NCBI GenBank assembly: GCA_034508935.3
Contig: CM067447.1
Span: 31,627,098-31,691,097 of the forward strand
Length of the DNA: 64,000 bases
Direction: 5' to 3'
Origin: Berghia stephanieae
Taxonomy: Eukaryota; Mollusca; Gastropoda; Nudibranchia; Aeolidiidae
The notes beneath the pieces were generated by a model. That model saw only the letters and a program-made list of their open reading frames with translations. It made no database searches and was not told the origin of the DNA. The first letter of the stretch is position 1, and each line of letters opens with the position of its first letter. This document shows positions 32,641 through 43,794 of this stretch, in pieces. The position numbers and the translations under genes were made by a program.

Positions 32641-33081
32641 GTGCCAGTGATAACTTCCATCATGCAGGACTCACTCGAGGCGGGGTGGGTTGTGACAAAC
32701 TGGCAAGCTTCCTTATCATGGTCCAATGGAATAGGGATGGGGAGAGAAAATAAAGCAAGGCGTGATAAACAATGGCATATGCTGAAGAATTATGTTTTCA
32801 ATTCTAACAAGTTGCTAGTCTTGCCTTGGGAATTATGTGTGTACGTACCGCATTCAAATGCGGATTCTGAAAGAGTGTGTTTTAGGTGGAAAAAAAAACG
32901 TATTGAGTTCAGGTCAAATATGTCAAATACTACTCTAGAAGCCTTGTTGACACAGACATGGAACAACCCACTAGGGCAGGAGAACAAACCATCAGATGAA
33001 CTCCTTCGTAAATGCAAAAGATTGACTACGGCCAGCCCAGATGCTGATGCAAAGAAAAACTCAAAATTCTGTGCTCCATGA
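32641..33081 (+). pseudogene. hAT transposase C-terminal (dimerisation) domain remnant
   Basis: A 146-codon open frame contains LPWELCVYVPHSNADSERVC followed by KRIEFRSNMSNTTLEALL. The pattern P.SNADSERVF ... R..LS..TL..L is the signature of the hAT C-terminal dimerisation region, also seen in host genes derived from hAT elements. The usual Phe-Ser after ERV is replaced by Cys-Phe. The N-terminal catalytic part is absent. A splice-acceptor-like 'ctcttttttag' ends at 32639, but its phase (2) does not fit exon A (phase 1), so it is probably not an exon of the surrounding gene. It might be a remnant of the transposase type that once mobilised the M elements, but no link can be shown. Confidence 0.6.
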
Positions 33082-33185
33082 GCTATGGGCCATTTTCTTC
33101 TCTTCTCTTTAACACTGCCTTTTCCTATCATTCAATGACATCTATTTTTGGACTGTCCAGCAAGGAGAGGTCTGTTTTATCACTG

Positions 33186-33202
33186 CCCCCCCCCCCCCCC
33201 CC
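33186..33202. repeat. Poly-C tract
   Basis: A run of about 17 C. Confidence 0.9.
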
Positions 33203-33443
33203 TTTCACCCAAACCCTGCCGCGCGCTTCTTTACCAGTCTTCGCACCTTCGATGTCCCAACTTCCATTTTTAATTGGTTGGCAGGTCTGGAGTGTCAGGC
33301 TGTAAGTTGAAGGCCACGATGCCAACATGGCTACGACACTGGCCTAATTTTACACTTATAACAGACATGTATTGGCATTCTTCAAAGGCGAGAAAAGAGA
33401 GAATTCAAATGGATTAAAATAGATTCATTTGTGGCGAAGATAC

Positions 33444-33449
<6 letters not shown>

Positions 33450-33502
<53 letters not shown>

Positions 33503-33549
33503 ATTCTTCTCTATCTCTCTCTCTGAGAGAGAGAGAGAGAAAGAGAGAG
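33450..33549. repeat. CT array ending in a CT/GA hairpin
   Basis: CT repeats are followed by 'tctctctctgagagagag', so the array turns into its own reverse complement and can fold back. Confidence 0.9.
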
Positions 33550-33934
33550 CTTTGTGTTGTCATTTAAGACATAATGTATTTACTATCCAATTTTATTGAT
33601 CACAAATGAAAATGAATGAATTTATATTATTCTACGCCCCAGTCTCATTTCCATTTTCATGTTCGCTTATTATTTTCATCTCGGAATTCAGGAAGATTCA
33701 GCTTCTTTCCATTTTCACTTCTTATATATTTTTTTGTTATTTTAAACATCATTACGTATGCTGTTTGGCTTACGTTTTCTGTTCCATGGTTTTGACATCT
33801 GGAAGATATTGGTCATTCTGCTGACGGCATTTAGTGTGGTATTTATTTCCATCATATTTGTCAAGATTTAGGTTTAAAGTGTTTACATATTTAAACAACA
33901 GTAAAATGATTAAATAAATTAAAAACAAAAAGAA

Positions 33935-34185
33935 GCTTGAGTTTTAAAATCGAGAAATATCCACTAAATGTATTCAAAGTCACAGCAACACTTATCATGT
34001 ACGATCAGATAAGATTTGTTTTGTTTATGCTTTTTGTTTATTTTTTAATTTTTTTTTACAAAGACACTGCTATTTCAGGTCAGGTAGTTATTTTACACTC
34101 CAGTGTGGTGTGAGAATGTGATTTAAGAGCCCTTTTAAAGAAGTCAACTTTGTGCCACCAACAGCAGGACTCGATTCAAGAAACT
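33935..34185 (-). repeat. T2 SINE, old diverged copy
   Basis: The T2 landmarks on the minus strand are recognisable but mutated: 'aatatccactaaatgtattc' (tail), 'caacacttatcatgtacg', 'gtagttattttacactccag' and 'gcaggactcgattc' (box B region). Confidence 0.6.
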
Positions 34186-34350
34186 GAGTGACATATTGCA
34201 ATACAACAAAGCTGCAACCAATACATGAGGTTTTTGGGTTATTTTTGTTCAGGAGTTTTTCTTTAGAGTGTGAGATGGCCGTGCAGATAAGACATTACAA
34301 TGTCCTTTGGAGGACCCGAGTTTTTAACTTCACATTCATCACATTTCTAG

Positions 34351-34376
34351 GGGGGGGGGGGGGGGGGGGGGGGGGA
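34351..34376. repeat. Poly-G tract
   Basis: A run of about 25 G. Confidence 0.9.
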
Positions 34377-34579
34377 ATGGAATGAGTATAGTGTATCATC
34401 TTAGTTCATTTTTTTTTCTCCTTATATGAGTAAGAATTGTAATCATCATTTCAAGTCTTGCTCTGTGATTCAAATGTGAGGTAAGAATATTTTTATATAG
34501 ACCCTAGAGAAAAATTTTGCCATGTGTTGAATTTGGGGAATTTTATTATTTACTTTTTTCCCTTCTATCTCTTTCATAG

Positions 34580-35193
34580 GTCCCGTTGTCATTTCCCACT
34601 CCAAATCTAAAAAGAAGCCTTCATTTCCAAGTCAGAAAACCTTATCCAACATCAAATCATTGTCGTCCTCTACCTCAATAGGTGGTGGTGGTGGCCAAAG
34701 CTTGGTTCAGTTTAAAGGCAAGCTGTTAAAGTCTGACCTCATCAAAGCACAGCTCAGCTATCAGCACCATCTCAAGCATACCATCATCCCTTCCGCCTCC
34801 AGCAAACCCCCTAGCTCAGCACTCAGCTCAAAATTCACCATTCCAGTTCTATCAAAGAAGTTTTTACAGTTCAAGACCAAACCTTCAAAAACTCCATTGC
34901 CTTCAAACTTTAAACTTTCCACATTGAAGCTCCCTTCGCTCACTTTACCAAAGGTACAGACTTTTAAGAATATTCTACCACACTCCAAACGTCCAGCCAA
35001 GAAACGTTTGGCACCAGCTGTGTCATCCCAGATTAACAGAAACCCAGTTCTCCCAAAGTACCAGTCCCGACCTCTGAAAGACTCACAAAGCAAGAGCTTC
35101 TCTCTGTTCCAGTCAACGTCAGCATCACCTATCCCTGCCAAGTCACTGTTTGTGGTGGGCAATCAAGACAAATTTAATTCAGAACTCAATCAG
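34580..35193 (+). CDS. Exon B of zinc-finger gene: Ser/Lys/Pro-rich linker
   Basis: Acceptor 'ctctttcatag' (AG at 34578-34579); donor CAG|GTAAAC at 35193/35194. It enters in phase 1, completing a Gly codon with the last base of exon A, and leaves in phase 0. The 204 full codons are Ser, Lys and Pro rich with a Gly run (GGGGG near residue 137 of the model) and repeated patterns of the type LPS.F.LSTLKLPSLTLPK. No catalytic or membrane motif is seen; it looks disordered and basic, consistent with a nuclear linker. An open frame continues about 90 codons past the donor with different, hydrophobic composition, which I take to be intron. Codon use differs clearly from the surrounding repeats. Confidence 0.75.
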
Positions 35194-35565
35194 GTAAACA
35201 ATACCGAAGTGAACATTTGGGATTTGAATCATATTTCCTTTATTCAAGAATTCAATCTGTTAGCAGAGGAACAGGTTTACTTATCTCACACCAGGGCAAC
35301 TATAATATCATCTCATTTATTCTCAAAGGACAATCGTGTCATTGTTTTTGTGCAGAGACAGACTGTAATTGAAGTCACCCTACTATTTATAGTTACAGTT
35401 ATTTTTGAGATTGAAATTTCAGGTTTAAAATTTTTGACAAGTTGGAATAAACCTTCTTGACTTCTTGCCAAAGTGAAAAAAGGCGAAGGTTTGTCTATGG
35501 CAGAATTCTTTCCACAGTCTAGGTGACCGACTAAAGTTATAGCCAAAGTTTGAAATAGTATTTTG

Positions 35566-35765
35566 ATTGCAGTCGAGATTTTTTCTGATTCCTGCTATCC
35601 ATTCAGCAGTGATAAGAAGGCTGTGTTTGATGGATTTGGCAGGTTTGATAGATTTGGCAGATAGAACTTTGTAATGGACCAGTATCTTGTTCACTCAGTA
35701 GCAAATAATTCAATTAAACCTGAAAGAAAATGAGATTAACTCCACAGGCTGTAGAGTTTTAAAAG
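35566..35765 (+). repeat. T1 SINE, 5'-truncated
   Basis: 'gcagtcgagattttttctga', 'ccattcagcagtgat', 'tttgatagatttggcagata', 'aactttgtaatggacc' and 'gattaactccacaggctg' follow T1 order. An internal duplication of the 'tttgatggatttggcagg' unit is present. Confidence 0.6.
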
Positions 35766-35859
35766 ACGATTTATCATATATCATATAGGTTTCATCAGTT
35801 TTCTTTTATAGATACATTAGGGATCTGCCTCTTTCTCTTTTTGGACGATTCCCTTTGTC

Positions 35860-36408
35860 TTTCTTTTTCTCAGGTGTCATTGCTGCTTAACGTTAGGTCT
35901 TTACTCGACTGTGGTAGGCAGAAAGACAATTCTTGCCGTGTTATTTATCCATTTTTTTCCTTTCCATGTTGCTCTCTGTCCTTGTTCTGGATTGATTGGG
36001 GTTTTTTTTCCTGGTCCTCGAAGGGATCCATAGCTGAGAGGAAGGCAGTCAAATGTATGTTTCCATTTTTTGTTGATTTTTTTTTCTTTGTAAATTATCT
36101 CTCTCTGTTATGCACAATTCGTATTAGTTTTGTATATAGGGCACTTCGTAAGCATTTGAGTGTATCCTTCATAGCGAAATCCTTTGCTTGTGCCTGGATG
36201 AGACTTTAACATAAAGTCAAAATAAGCACATTAATAGATATTCTGTGGAATCTTCTTATCCCTATTGTGAACCAGTCCTCTTTGTCTTGCTTTTCCTTTG
36301 GTACTTTTAACTTCAGATCTACAAATTTTCTCATTAATCATCTTTTTTACCAGCACTGAAATGAACAAAAAGTGTTCTACGCACATCAAAACTTCTAAAA
36401 ACAAACAG
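35860..36408 (+). mobile_element. S1 retroposon, old diverged copy
   Basis: Landmarks in order: 'gctgagaggaaggcagtcaa', 'gtaaattatctctctctgtt', 'gcatttgagtgtatcc', 'tgtgcctggatgagac' with a changed first base, 'accagcactgaaatgaac' and 'aaaacttctaaaaacaaaca'. Similar in sequence type to 13098-13595. Confidence 0.65.
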
Positions 36409-36668
36409 CTTTATTTGACTATCCCATTATCTTCCTTTTTATCCTCCAGTTGCAAAAAACTAGTAACAGACAACAGAATAACTTTGAAAGGATATCAAAT
36501 ATTCTGTGATCAAATTCGACAAATATAATTTGTTTTATTTAACATTCTCTACTTGAAAATTTTGATGATTTTATTGAAGAAATAAAATTCTATTTGAATG
36601 AAGGGAAATTGAAATAAAAAGTTTATATACACCACAATTTGTATAGCTTTTTTCTACTTGGGTTTCAG

Positions 36669-36722
36669 GTTTACGATGTTGGACACATCAGAGCTACAGG
36701 ATCTCCACGACTAGGCAGACAG
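36669..36722 (+). CDS. Exon C of zinc-finger gene: 18-codon microexon
   Basis: Flanked by a good acceptor ('ctacttgggtttcag', AG at 36667-36668) and donor CAG|GTGTGT (36722/36723). The 54 bases are open in phase 0, which continues exon B exactly, and encode VYDVGHIRATGSPRLGRQ. The short peptide has no recognisable domain. Confidence rests on the two splice sites plus the phase match. Joining to exon D at 38929 would break the frame; joining at 38946 keeps it. Confidence 0.6.
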
Positions 36723-37225
<503 letters not shown>

Positions 37226-38608
37226 CGAGGGCTCTTCCAGAAATAACCGAAAAATGCCCATTGCTCAGCAACCAGTGGAGATTTTTTAATTCTGTAAACG
37301 ACATGATATTCCTTATTTCCTTACGGGTATTCCCAGAAATTATGAAGTGCATCATTTTGCACAATGAATTTCTAGACGATTTTAAAGATGGCGGCCCATT
37401 TTGAAACTTGGTCAAAGGAGGAAATCAGAGCTGTCATACGTTTTTTGAACGCCAAAAGTCTGAATCCTACCGAAATTCATAAAGAACTTCAGAGTGTATA
37501 TGGTGAGCATGTTATAAGCCGTACACAAGTCTATCACTGGTGTAATTTGTTTGAAGCCGGCCATTCCGACTTGACAGACAGGGAAGGGAGAGGGCGTTCG
37601 ATAACTGCGACGTCAGAAGACAATGTGAAGTGAGTTGATGAGCTTATTCGTCAAGACAGGAGGTTGAAACTTCATGAAATCACAAGCAGTCTTGAAATTT
37701 CGGAAACTTCTGCCCATAGAATTGTATTTGATGAACTTGGCTACAGAAAAGTCAGCGCAAGATGGGTTCCTAAGCAATTGACAGACAATCATAAAGAACA
37801 AAGATTGGACATCTGCAGGGAACTTTTGAGAAGAAGCAAGAGCTCACGCAGGGTTCACGGGCATACTGCCAACGCCGGCGGAGACTTTCTAGGGTACGAT
37901 GTGACTTTTCTTGACAGCATAGTCACCGGTGATGAGACTTGGTTGCACCATTGCACCCCAGAAACAAAGCAAGATTCGATGACATGGAAACATCCATCCT
38001 CACCTGTTGCGAAGAAATTCAGAGTCATGCGGTCAGCAAAGAAAATAATGGGAACTGTTTTCTGGGACAGTCGTGGTGTTATTCTGTTTGAAACCTTACA
38101 ACCTGGAGAAACAATCAATGCTGCAAGGTACTGCCAAACTCTTGACAAGCTTAGGGAGGCCATTCGCAGAAAGCGCCCAGGGCAGTTGACCAACGGGGTC
38201 ATTTTGCAACACGACAACGCTACACCCCACACAGCACGAGTGACGCAAGGTTGGCTAGAGCAATATCGAATGGAGATTTTTCCACACCCACCACACAGTC
38301 CAGACTTTGCACCATCTGATTATCACCTCTTTGGGCCACTGAAACGTGAGCTGGCAGGAAAGCGCTTTGATGTCGATGAAGAGCTTGTTGACCATGTGCG
38401 GAAATGGCTACAAAACCTTGACGGAAATTTCTTCCGAGAGGGTATCTATTCCATGGTGCGGCGTTGGCAGAAGTGTGTCGACAGACTTGGCTGTTTCGTA
38501 GAGAAATGAAGGACAAGTCAAGGTATGAACACGTGCAAGCATTTTGTTGATAGCGTAAAAAACGCGGATTTTACAGGCATTTTTCGGTTAATTATGAAAG
38601 AGCCCTCG
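37226..38608 (+). mobile_element. Mariner DNA transposon, 1,383 bp
   Basis: Terminal inverted repeats of about 33 bp: CGAGGGCTCTTCCAGAAATA and onward at 37226 against CGAGGGCTCTTTCATAATTA and onward read from 38608 on the minus strand, both continuing into ACCGAAAAATGCC. The right side has the expected TA (38609-38610). On the left the element meets the CT array with TC instead, so that TA has changed or been lost. The length and single open transposase frame fit the mariner group of the Tc1/mariner superfamily. It lies in the intron between exons C and D, in the same orientation as the host gene. Confidence 0.95.
37388..38509 (+). pseudogene. Mariner transposase with one in-frame stop
   Basis: The frame begins at ATG 37388, 162 bp inside the left end, and ends at 38509, 373 codons in all. 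It is open throughout except for a TGA at 37631-37633 (codon 82). N-terminal helix-turn-helix parts are visible: IRAVIRFLNAKSLNPTEIHK and SRTQVYHWCNLFEAGHSDL, then a GRGRS linker, then a second helix-turn-helix (LHEITSSLEISETSAHRIV). The catalytic triad is complete: Asp in VTGDETW (codon at 37931), Asp in LQHDNATPH (38213) and Asp in FAPSDYHLF (38318). There are 34 residues between the last two, the mariner D34D signature; the HSPDFAPSDYHLF box is typical. It normally cuts and rejoins at TA sites. The insertion looks fairly young because only one stop is seen. Confidence 0.93.
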
Positions 38609-38945
38609 TATCTATCTATCTCTCTCTGTATTGATGACATACATTAAGCTGTGATGTACAGTTGAAATTGTAATCTGTTGTTTATGTAATTATTATATAG
38701 GCACCTAGATGATGAATTAATTACCAATATGAATATGATATTGTGCTGTGTTGAGTTGAAGCGATGTGATGTTCTGTTTTTGCTCCTTGCATTGACGTTT
38801 TACAAATGGGAATTTAAGAGAAATGATAAGTTCTATCCTGTAGTTATGTCATTTTAAATGACTTTTTTTTTCACTGTTGTAAATCATGCACTCATGATAA
38901 TCAAATGAAATTTTCTTTTTGTCTCCAGTGGTACCTGTTACTAAG
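38609..38945. other. Intron before exon D; two candidate acceptors
   Basis: A pyrimidine tract (about 38911-38926) ends in CCAG at 38925-38928. A second AG lies at 38944-38945. No additional exon was recognised. Confidence 0.5.
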
Positions 38946-41900
38946 CTGATACCTGTCTTTGTGTGCTATTTCTGTCACGAGGACTTCCCCTCCAAATCTT
39001 GTCTCTACGATCATCAGGAACAATGTAAGCAAAAGCTAGACTTTGAAACAAGTGGTAACAGCAGCAGCAGTAACAAGGACATCATTGCTGATAATTCTTC
39101 CACTAGCTCAACAGCCAGCGCAGCCACCATGAATGGTTCTACCATTACCACCAACACCACCAATGCTGTCAAAATAAAACTGGTAGATAAAGATGCCGGT
39201 GAAATTATTCTTCCCACCACACCAAACAATCCAAAGCAAATCCCAAATGCTTTCTTTCCATCAGAATGCACACCGCAGAAACAATTGTCATCCTTATCAT
39301 CATCATTACATCCCAACAACAGTGTGTCAAAGGCATCATTCCTGAACAACTTCAATCTCCTCCCCATCAAAACGGCCTTACAGGAACAAAAGAGAATTTC
39401 TAGAAAAAGAAGAAACACGGAATGTGAAAGCCTAGACTGGGTGGAGGGTGATATACCAATCACTCCCAAAACTCCCTGCACACCCCCAACCCCCAAACTT
39501 CTCATTTCTCATTTAAGTAGGGAGGAATATCGACGAGAATTACATCCTCACCGACTATTTCGTTTGTCGTCGTCAACGTCTTCATCAGCATCTGACCCAT
39601 CTAGAAAAAATGAAAATGATGCTATGGAGAGTGACAAGGATTTAATGGATTTTAAAAGCGATGGGATGAAATCTCATCCCTCTAATGCAACTGATGGAGA
39701 AAATAAAGAGAAAGACGAGAGGCAGGATGGAAAAATCAGCGTTGTCAGGTCATTGTACAATGTTGATGTGACCTCTCCTCTTGGTCAGTTTGTCATCAGA
39801 CATTACAAAGGCGACCCCAGTCTCCATATTCTCTCCGATATTGAAAGTCACTGTCTAACCTCACCCACAACATCTACTAAAACAACAAACTTTTCTCTAC
39901 GAGCAAGGAATGTGGTCTATCCCATCATGTTTGGTGGTGCTGGTCGTCGTCTTCTTTACCATGACTACTACCACTCTTACAAATTCAACAAGGTACAGGT
40001 CAGGGAGTTTATGAAGACTGCAAACACAGGTTTAAACAAGGACAGTCGTCGACTTTTACGGCAAATGAAGAAATGTCAGATTGTTTTAAGACGGATTTCA
40101 AAATCAGACCTCCGATATTGGATCTCAAGTCAAAACAATATCACAGTTGATCTAAAACTTCTCTCTCTAGCAGAAATATCGCAGTGGACATCACCGAAAC
40201 CTATTTCCCCTTCCTCCACTTCCTCCTCACCTACGTTGTCTGATGATTCTGATAGGGAATCTGTTTTTCCAGATGGATTCAAACCATCCACCCCCACTGT
40301 TAAAAATGCTCTCGGACTTAAAACCAAACAGGAAGTTAGTATCAAAATCGTTGATATGTTTACACCATCAATTCTCAGCATTGCCAATTACATATCGGAG
40401 GAAACCTGTGCTGATCTGTTATCTAATCGAAAAACCATCTACCGCAGTCTTTTGTCTGATTGGTCCAAAAATGACTCCGAAAATGTTGATGTGTCCAGTA
40501 ACAATGTATGCTTCAATACCCCACAGGAACAAAAACATCATCATCAACAAAAGGGTAGCAATAACGCAATCCTACGACATATGTTGAGTAGTAGACCAGT
40601 GTTAGGTAGTTGTTTGGTTGGGAAAACCTTACCCGACATCACTAATTTGACTGCAGGCAGAGCTACTGCCGATTTGGAACATATTAAACCAAAATTCAGC
40701 CCAGTTGATTCTATAGCCAAACCCAAAACTACACCTGAGATTGATGCCAAATTGAAATCAGGCACAATGAAAGCAAGGGATGGAGGTAATAAGGATAAGT
40801 TGACTCCAATGGAGGGCATTACCAGCAGCAAAAGCAAAAATAGCATCAGAAGTAGGAATAAGTTTATGTCACAACCAGCACCTGTCATTGAGTCTAAAGC
40901 GGATAAAATTGACATCTGTGGTCAGGATGAAGTTGACTCATGTTCAGTCTTCATCAATCTTCCCAACCTGCCCTGTGATTTACTCAGGGAGAAAACGCCA
41001 TCCCAAACCTCCAATAAAAGTCGACAATCTTCTCCAGATGAACCACCATCCACTTCCACCACCTCAACTTCAACTTCTATATCCACTAACATCAAACGTA
41101 GACAATCCAATAGACTCAGGCAAGGACCCAAGATACTTGGGCCTCATGTGATAGAATGCAAGCCTCCAACCATTGATACTCAGGAGATTCTTAGTATTGA
41201 AAATAATTCTGATCTTCTGAAATCTTTCTTGGAACACTTTAAATGTCTGAGAGAAGAAGAAAAACAAATAACAAATGTCAAAGATTCAGGGGACAAATCT
41301 ATAATTGGGAATGATTTTGACAGCATAAGTTCCCCACAAAAAAGCCATATGAGTTCGGAGGGTTCCACAGCTAAAAGAAGGAGATGTGTTGTTGGTGACA
41401 AAAGTGATGATGGTGATAATAAAGGAAGATTAGATTGGTTGAAATCATTTTTAGAAGGAAGGACCACTGATAAAGGTATTGACGATATCACAGCAAATGG
41501 GAAAGATGTGAATGTTGTTAATATAAATGAATGCAAGAAAGAGGATGTTAAAAAGGGCATTAGTGGTGGTGATAAAAAGCCAATACATCGATTGTCGAGA
41601 GCTGCCAAGAGAAGCTCTGGAAATCTTGCAAATTCAAGCCCCAATCTCCAGTCTCAACATAGCACATCAAACCGACGTAGAAAGAGCAGTCCGAGGGTCA
41701 CTGCTAGAGTTAAAAAAGTTGGCCTGAACAGACGTCTAAGTGCAGCTGGTCTTGTCAAAAGGGAAGAGTCATTGGGGTCACCAAGGTCTCCTGTTGTATG
41801 TCTGTCTAGGTCACCAATTTCTGCTTTAGCAACTTCCAGTACTATAGCAACACCATTACCATCTAGTATTGATGGCAACACGTGGCAGACTGAGATTGCC

Positions 41901-42539
41901 GATAATTCAAAGAGTCTGGGAGATGGAGCCAATTCCAAATTAAACAGAGACAATTTTAGTTCCATCAGAGTAGTCATCAAGAGGGAAAAAATTCAGGATC
42001 AAAGAAATTCGGGTAAATTTCAACATTTGTCAAGGAATAGGAACAGTGGTAGAGAAAGTCCCATACCGAAGTTGCGTTTCAGGAATTGCTCTAAATTGAG
42101 TGAGAAAAGTGAATGTTCACAAGTATCAGAAATTGGTTGTGATGGTGAGGATCACAATACAAAGGTTACTCAAGACACCCCGAGTTCAAGGTCATCCATG
42201 ACATCACACACCAGGAATGGTGGTTTGTCAAGAAGGAAACGGACAGTGTTACCATCATCATCATCATCATCATCATTAGTAACACAAAAATACAGTAGAG
42301 ATGGTGATGGCATAAGCTCTGCTACAGCTACACCAAAGTCAACATCAATGTGGAATGGTGTTAGCAGCAGGCGGTCTGTGCCTTCTGTTGTCACTGGAAA
42401 TAGTGATGTTACTCCTACAGCTAGTGCTGGAGCTCACGAAAATAATGAAACCAGTAGCACCAGACTACCTCAGTCACATCAACCTTACCTTTCTAAAGGT
42501 GGAATTCTGCAATTTGTTTCCTCATTTAAATTGATATAA
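38946..42539 (+). CDS. Exon D of zinc-finger gene: C2HC finger and long Ser-rich C-terminus
   Basis: A single 3.6-kb exon that is open from before 38929 to the TAA at 42537-42539. With the 38946 acceptor it continues exon C in phase 0 and gives a model protein of 1,526 aa. A finger with spacing C-x2-C-x12-H-x3-C lies at the start (CYFCHEDFPSKSCLYDHQEQC, about residues 336-356). A less Ser-rich, probably folded block follows at about residues 600-720, with DVTSPLGQFVIRHYKGDPSL, then SLRARNVVYPIMFGGAGRRL and LNKDSRRLLRQMKKCQIVLR. The remainder is Ser/Thr/Lys rich with basic patches (KRISRKRRN, TAKRRRC, SRRKRT) that look like nuclear signals. A nuclear, chromatin- or DNA-associated role is inferred; I do not recognise the family. 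A weak donor (AAAG|GTGGAA at 42498/42499) could mean that the last 13 codons are intronic read-through. Confidence 0.85.
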   Translation: MIPVFVCYFCHEDFPSKSCLYDHQEQCKQKLDFETSGNSSSSNKDIIADNSSTSSTASAATMNGSTITTNTTNAVKIKLVDKDAGEIILPTTPNNPKQIPNAFFPSECTPQKQLSSLSSSLHPNNSVSKASFLNNFNLLPIKTALQEQKRISRKRRNTECESLDWVEGDIPITPKTPCTPPTPKLLISHLSREEYRRELHPHRLFRLSSSTSSSASDPSRKNENDAMESDKDLMDFKSDGMKSHPSNATDGENKEKDERQDGKISVVRSLYNVDVTSPLGQFVIRHYKGDPSLHILSDIESHCLTSPTTSTKTTNFSLRARNVVYPIMFGGAGRRLLYHDYYHSYKFNKVQVREFMKTANTGLNKDSRRLLRQMKKCQIVLRRISKSDLRYWISSQNNITVDLKLLSLAEISQWTSPKPISPSSTSSSPTLSDDSDRESVFPDGFKPSTPTVKNALGLKTKQEVSIKIVDMFTPSILSIANYISEETCADLLSNRKTIYRSLLSDWSKNDSENVDVSSNNVCFNTPQEQKHHHQQKGSNNAILRHMLSSRPVLGSCLVGKTLPDITNLTAGRATADLEHIKPKFSPVDSIAKPKTTPEIDAKLKSGTMKARDGGNKDKLTPMEGITSSKSKNSIRSRNKFMSQPAPVIESKADKIDICGQDEVDSCSVFINLPNLPCDLLREKTPSQTSNKSRQSSPDEPPSTSTTSTSTSISTNIKRRQSNRLRQGPKILGPHVIECKPPTIDTQEILSIENNSDLLKSFLEHFKCLREEEKQITNVKDSGDKSIIGNDFDSISSPQKSHMSSEGSTAKRRRCVVGDKSDDGDNKGRLDWLKSFLEGRTTDKGIDDITANGKDVNVVNINECKKEDVKKGISGGDKKPIHRLSRAAKRSSGNLANSSPNLQSQHSTSNRRRKSSPRVTARVKKVGLNRRLSAAGLVKREESLGSPRSPVVCLSRSPISALATSSTIATPLPSSIDGNTWQTEIADNSKSLGDGANSKLNRDNFSSIRVVIKREKIQDQRNSGKFQHLSRNRNSGRESPIPKLRFRNCSKLSEKSECSQVSEIGCDGEDHNTKVTQDTPSSRSSMTSHTRNGGLSRRKRTVLPSSSSSSSLVTQKYSRDGDGISSATATPKSTSMWNGVSSRRSVPSVVTGNSDVTPTASAGAHENNETSSTRLPQSHQPYLSKGGILQFVSSFKLI

Positions 42540-43209
42540 TGTTGATGATCTCTACATTCTTGTTATCTAAGTAACAATTTATCATGAACTCATTTATTTC
42601 ATCGAATCCCCAACTTTATGACTATGACTCAACGATGCAGTTGTGTAATTTCTCTTGGAAAAATAGCATTTCGTTCGTTATCGTCCGTACTTATCATTTT
42701 TTTTTTCTTTTTCTAAATTGTACTTGGACTTGCTTAAATCCAGGTATTAATTGGGACCAGCACAACATAGAAAGTACTCCTTTTCTTGTGATACGAAGCT
42801 GTGATAAAAGATCATTTTTGTAACATTTGACACAAGGAGACCAATATTGAGCTGTTCAAAGGATCTTGGAAATAATCTTTCATTTCTTTCTTTTATTTTA
42901 ATTATGCATGACAAATGTTCAGAAAACTGAAAGTTTGACACCATGAGAAAAACAGGAAAAGCTACTCACAAGTATTGAAAAAGTGTGAGCAAATATGATA
43001 TTGTCCACACTTTCTCAACAGTTTTGATGTGAAATTCCCAATTTCTGGATTGCTTTTCATTATTTTTAACCCAGCGAAGCAATGAAAATTAAACCATCCA
43101 TAGGTTTTCAAAAAACAAAAACAAAATTTAATATCATTATCTTTTTGGATAAAGCATTAAAAATACCTTTTGCCACAGCTTCATATCCATCTCATTCTAT
43201 TATTGGAGG

Positions 43210-43480
43210 TTTGGGGGGGGGGGGGTGAGGCTACTGGTAGGGTCTCCCTCCTTATAACCCTAGATCTTCTCTCCCTCCCTATGTGGCTTTTTCTCCCCCT
43301 CCCCCCGACTCCTTATTTAGGTCTCTTGTTATCAGGGAAATAGTCAATTGTTAGCAATGATTTTCTGTGGGAATTTTTTTCCCTGTAAATCTCTTCAATT
43401 GAGTATGTTCTTGAACCCATCTGAGTGCCTTCACTTCAATACAGTCCATGCCGTCTATAATCACGCTCATCAGGAGGAGG
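43210..43480 (+). repeat. Possible very old S1 relic
   Basis: 'atcagggaaatagtcaattg', 'attttctgtgggaattttttt', 'ccctgtaaatctcttcaatt' and 'catctgagtgccttc' echo S1 words (GGGAAACAGTCAAATG, TTGTAAATCATCTCT, CATTTGAGTGTATTC) in the correct order, but identity is low. Confidence 0.35.
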
Positions 43481-43788
43481 CTTAGGTGTGCTTTGTGCCG
43501 AAGTGTGCTTGAGTTCTAAGTAGACATAATCCAAAGATTTCCATGAATTAAATTTCAAGTCATTCATTTCCTTTTTTTTGTTCAGTCCTGTTCGCACAAC
43601 ACCATGCGATGCTTTATCGTTATTTCATTTTTTTTTTTTTTGTTTAGTCATGACCGTAAACACCAAGCAAAATTGCTTCACCATTAGCCGTCATTATAGT
43701 GGGGGTTTTTTGTGTGTTTTTGTTTTGGTTAGTTTGTTTTTTTCTTCTTTAATTCTATTTTTATTATAATTCATCTGTTAAAAAATGG

Positions 43789-43794
43789 AATAAA
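43789..43794 (+). promoter_or_regulatory. Candidate polyadenylation signal AATAAA
   Basis: AATAAA about 1.25 kb after the stop codon of exon D. The hexamer is common in AT-rich DNA, so support is weak. Confidence 0.35.

Larger units (their letters stand above)
42540..43794 (+). other. Probable 3' UTR of zinc-finger gene
   Basis: AT-rich sequence after the stop codon. It includes a G run (about 43214-43226) and a possible very old S1 relic. Confidence 0.4.

Noticed and set aside
39014-39505. Minus-strand open frames opposite exon D (also 40544-40915 and 41180-41644)
   Set aside because: Shadows of the long plus-strand coding exon, with Leu/Ser-rich composition expected from antisense Ser/Lys codons.
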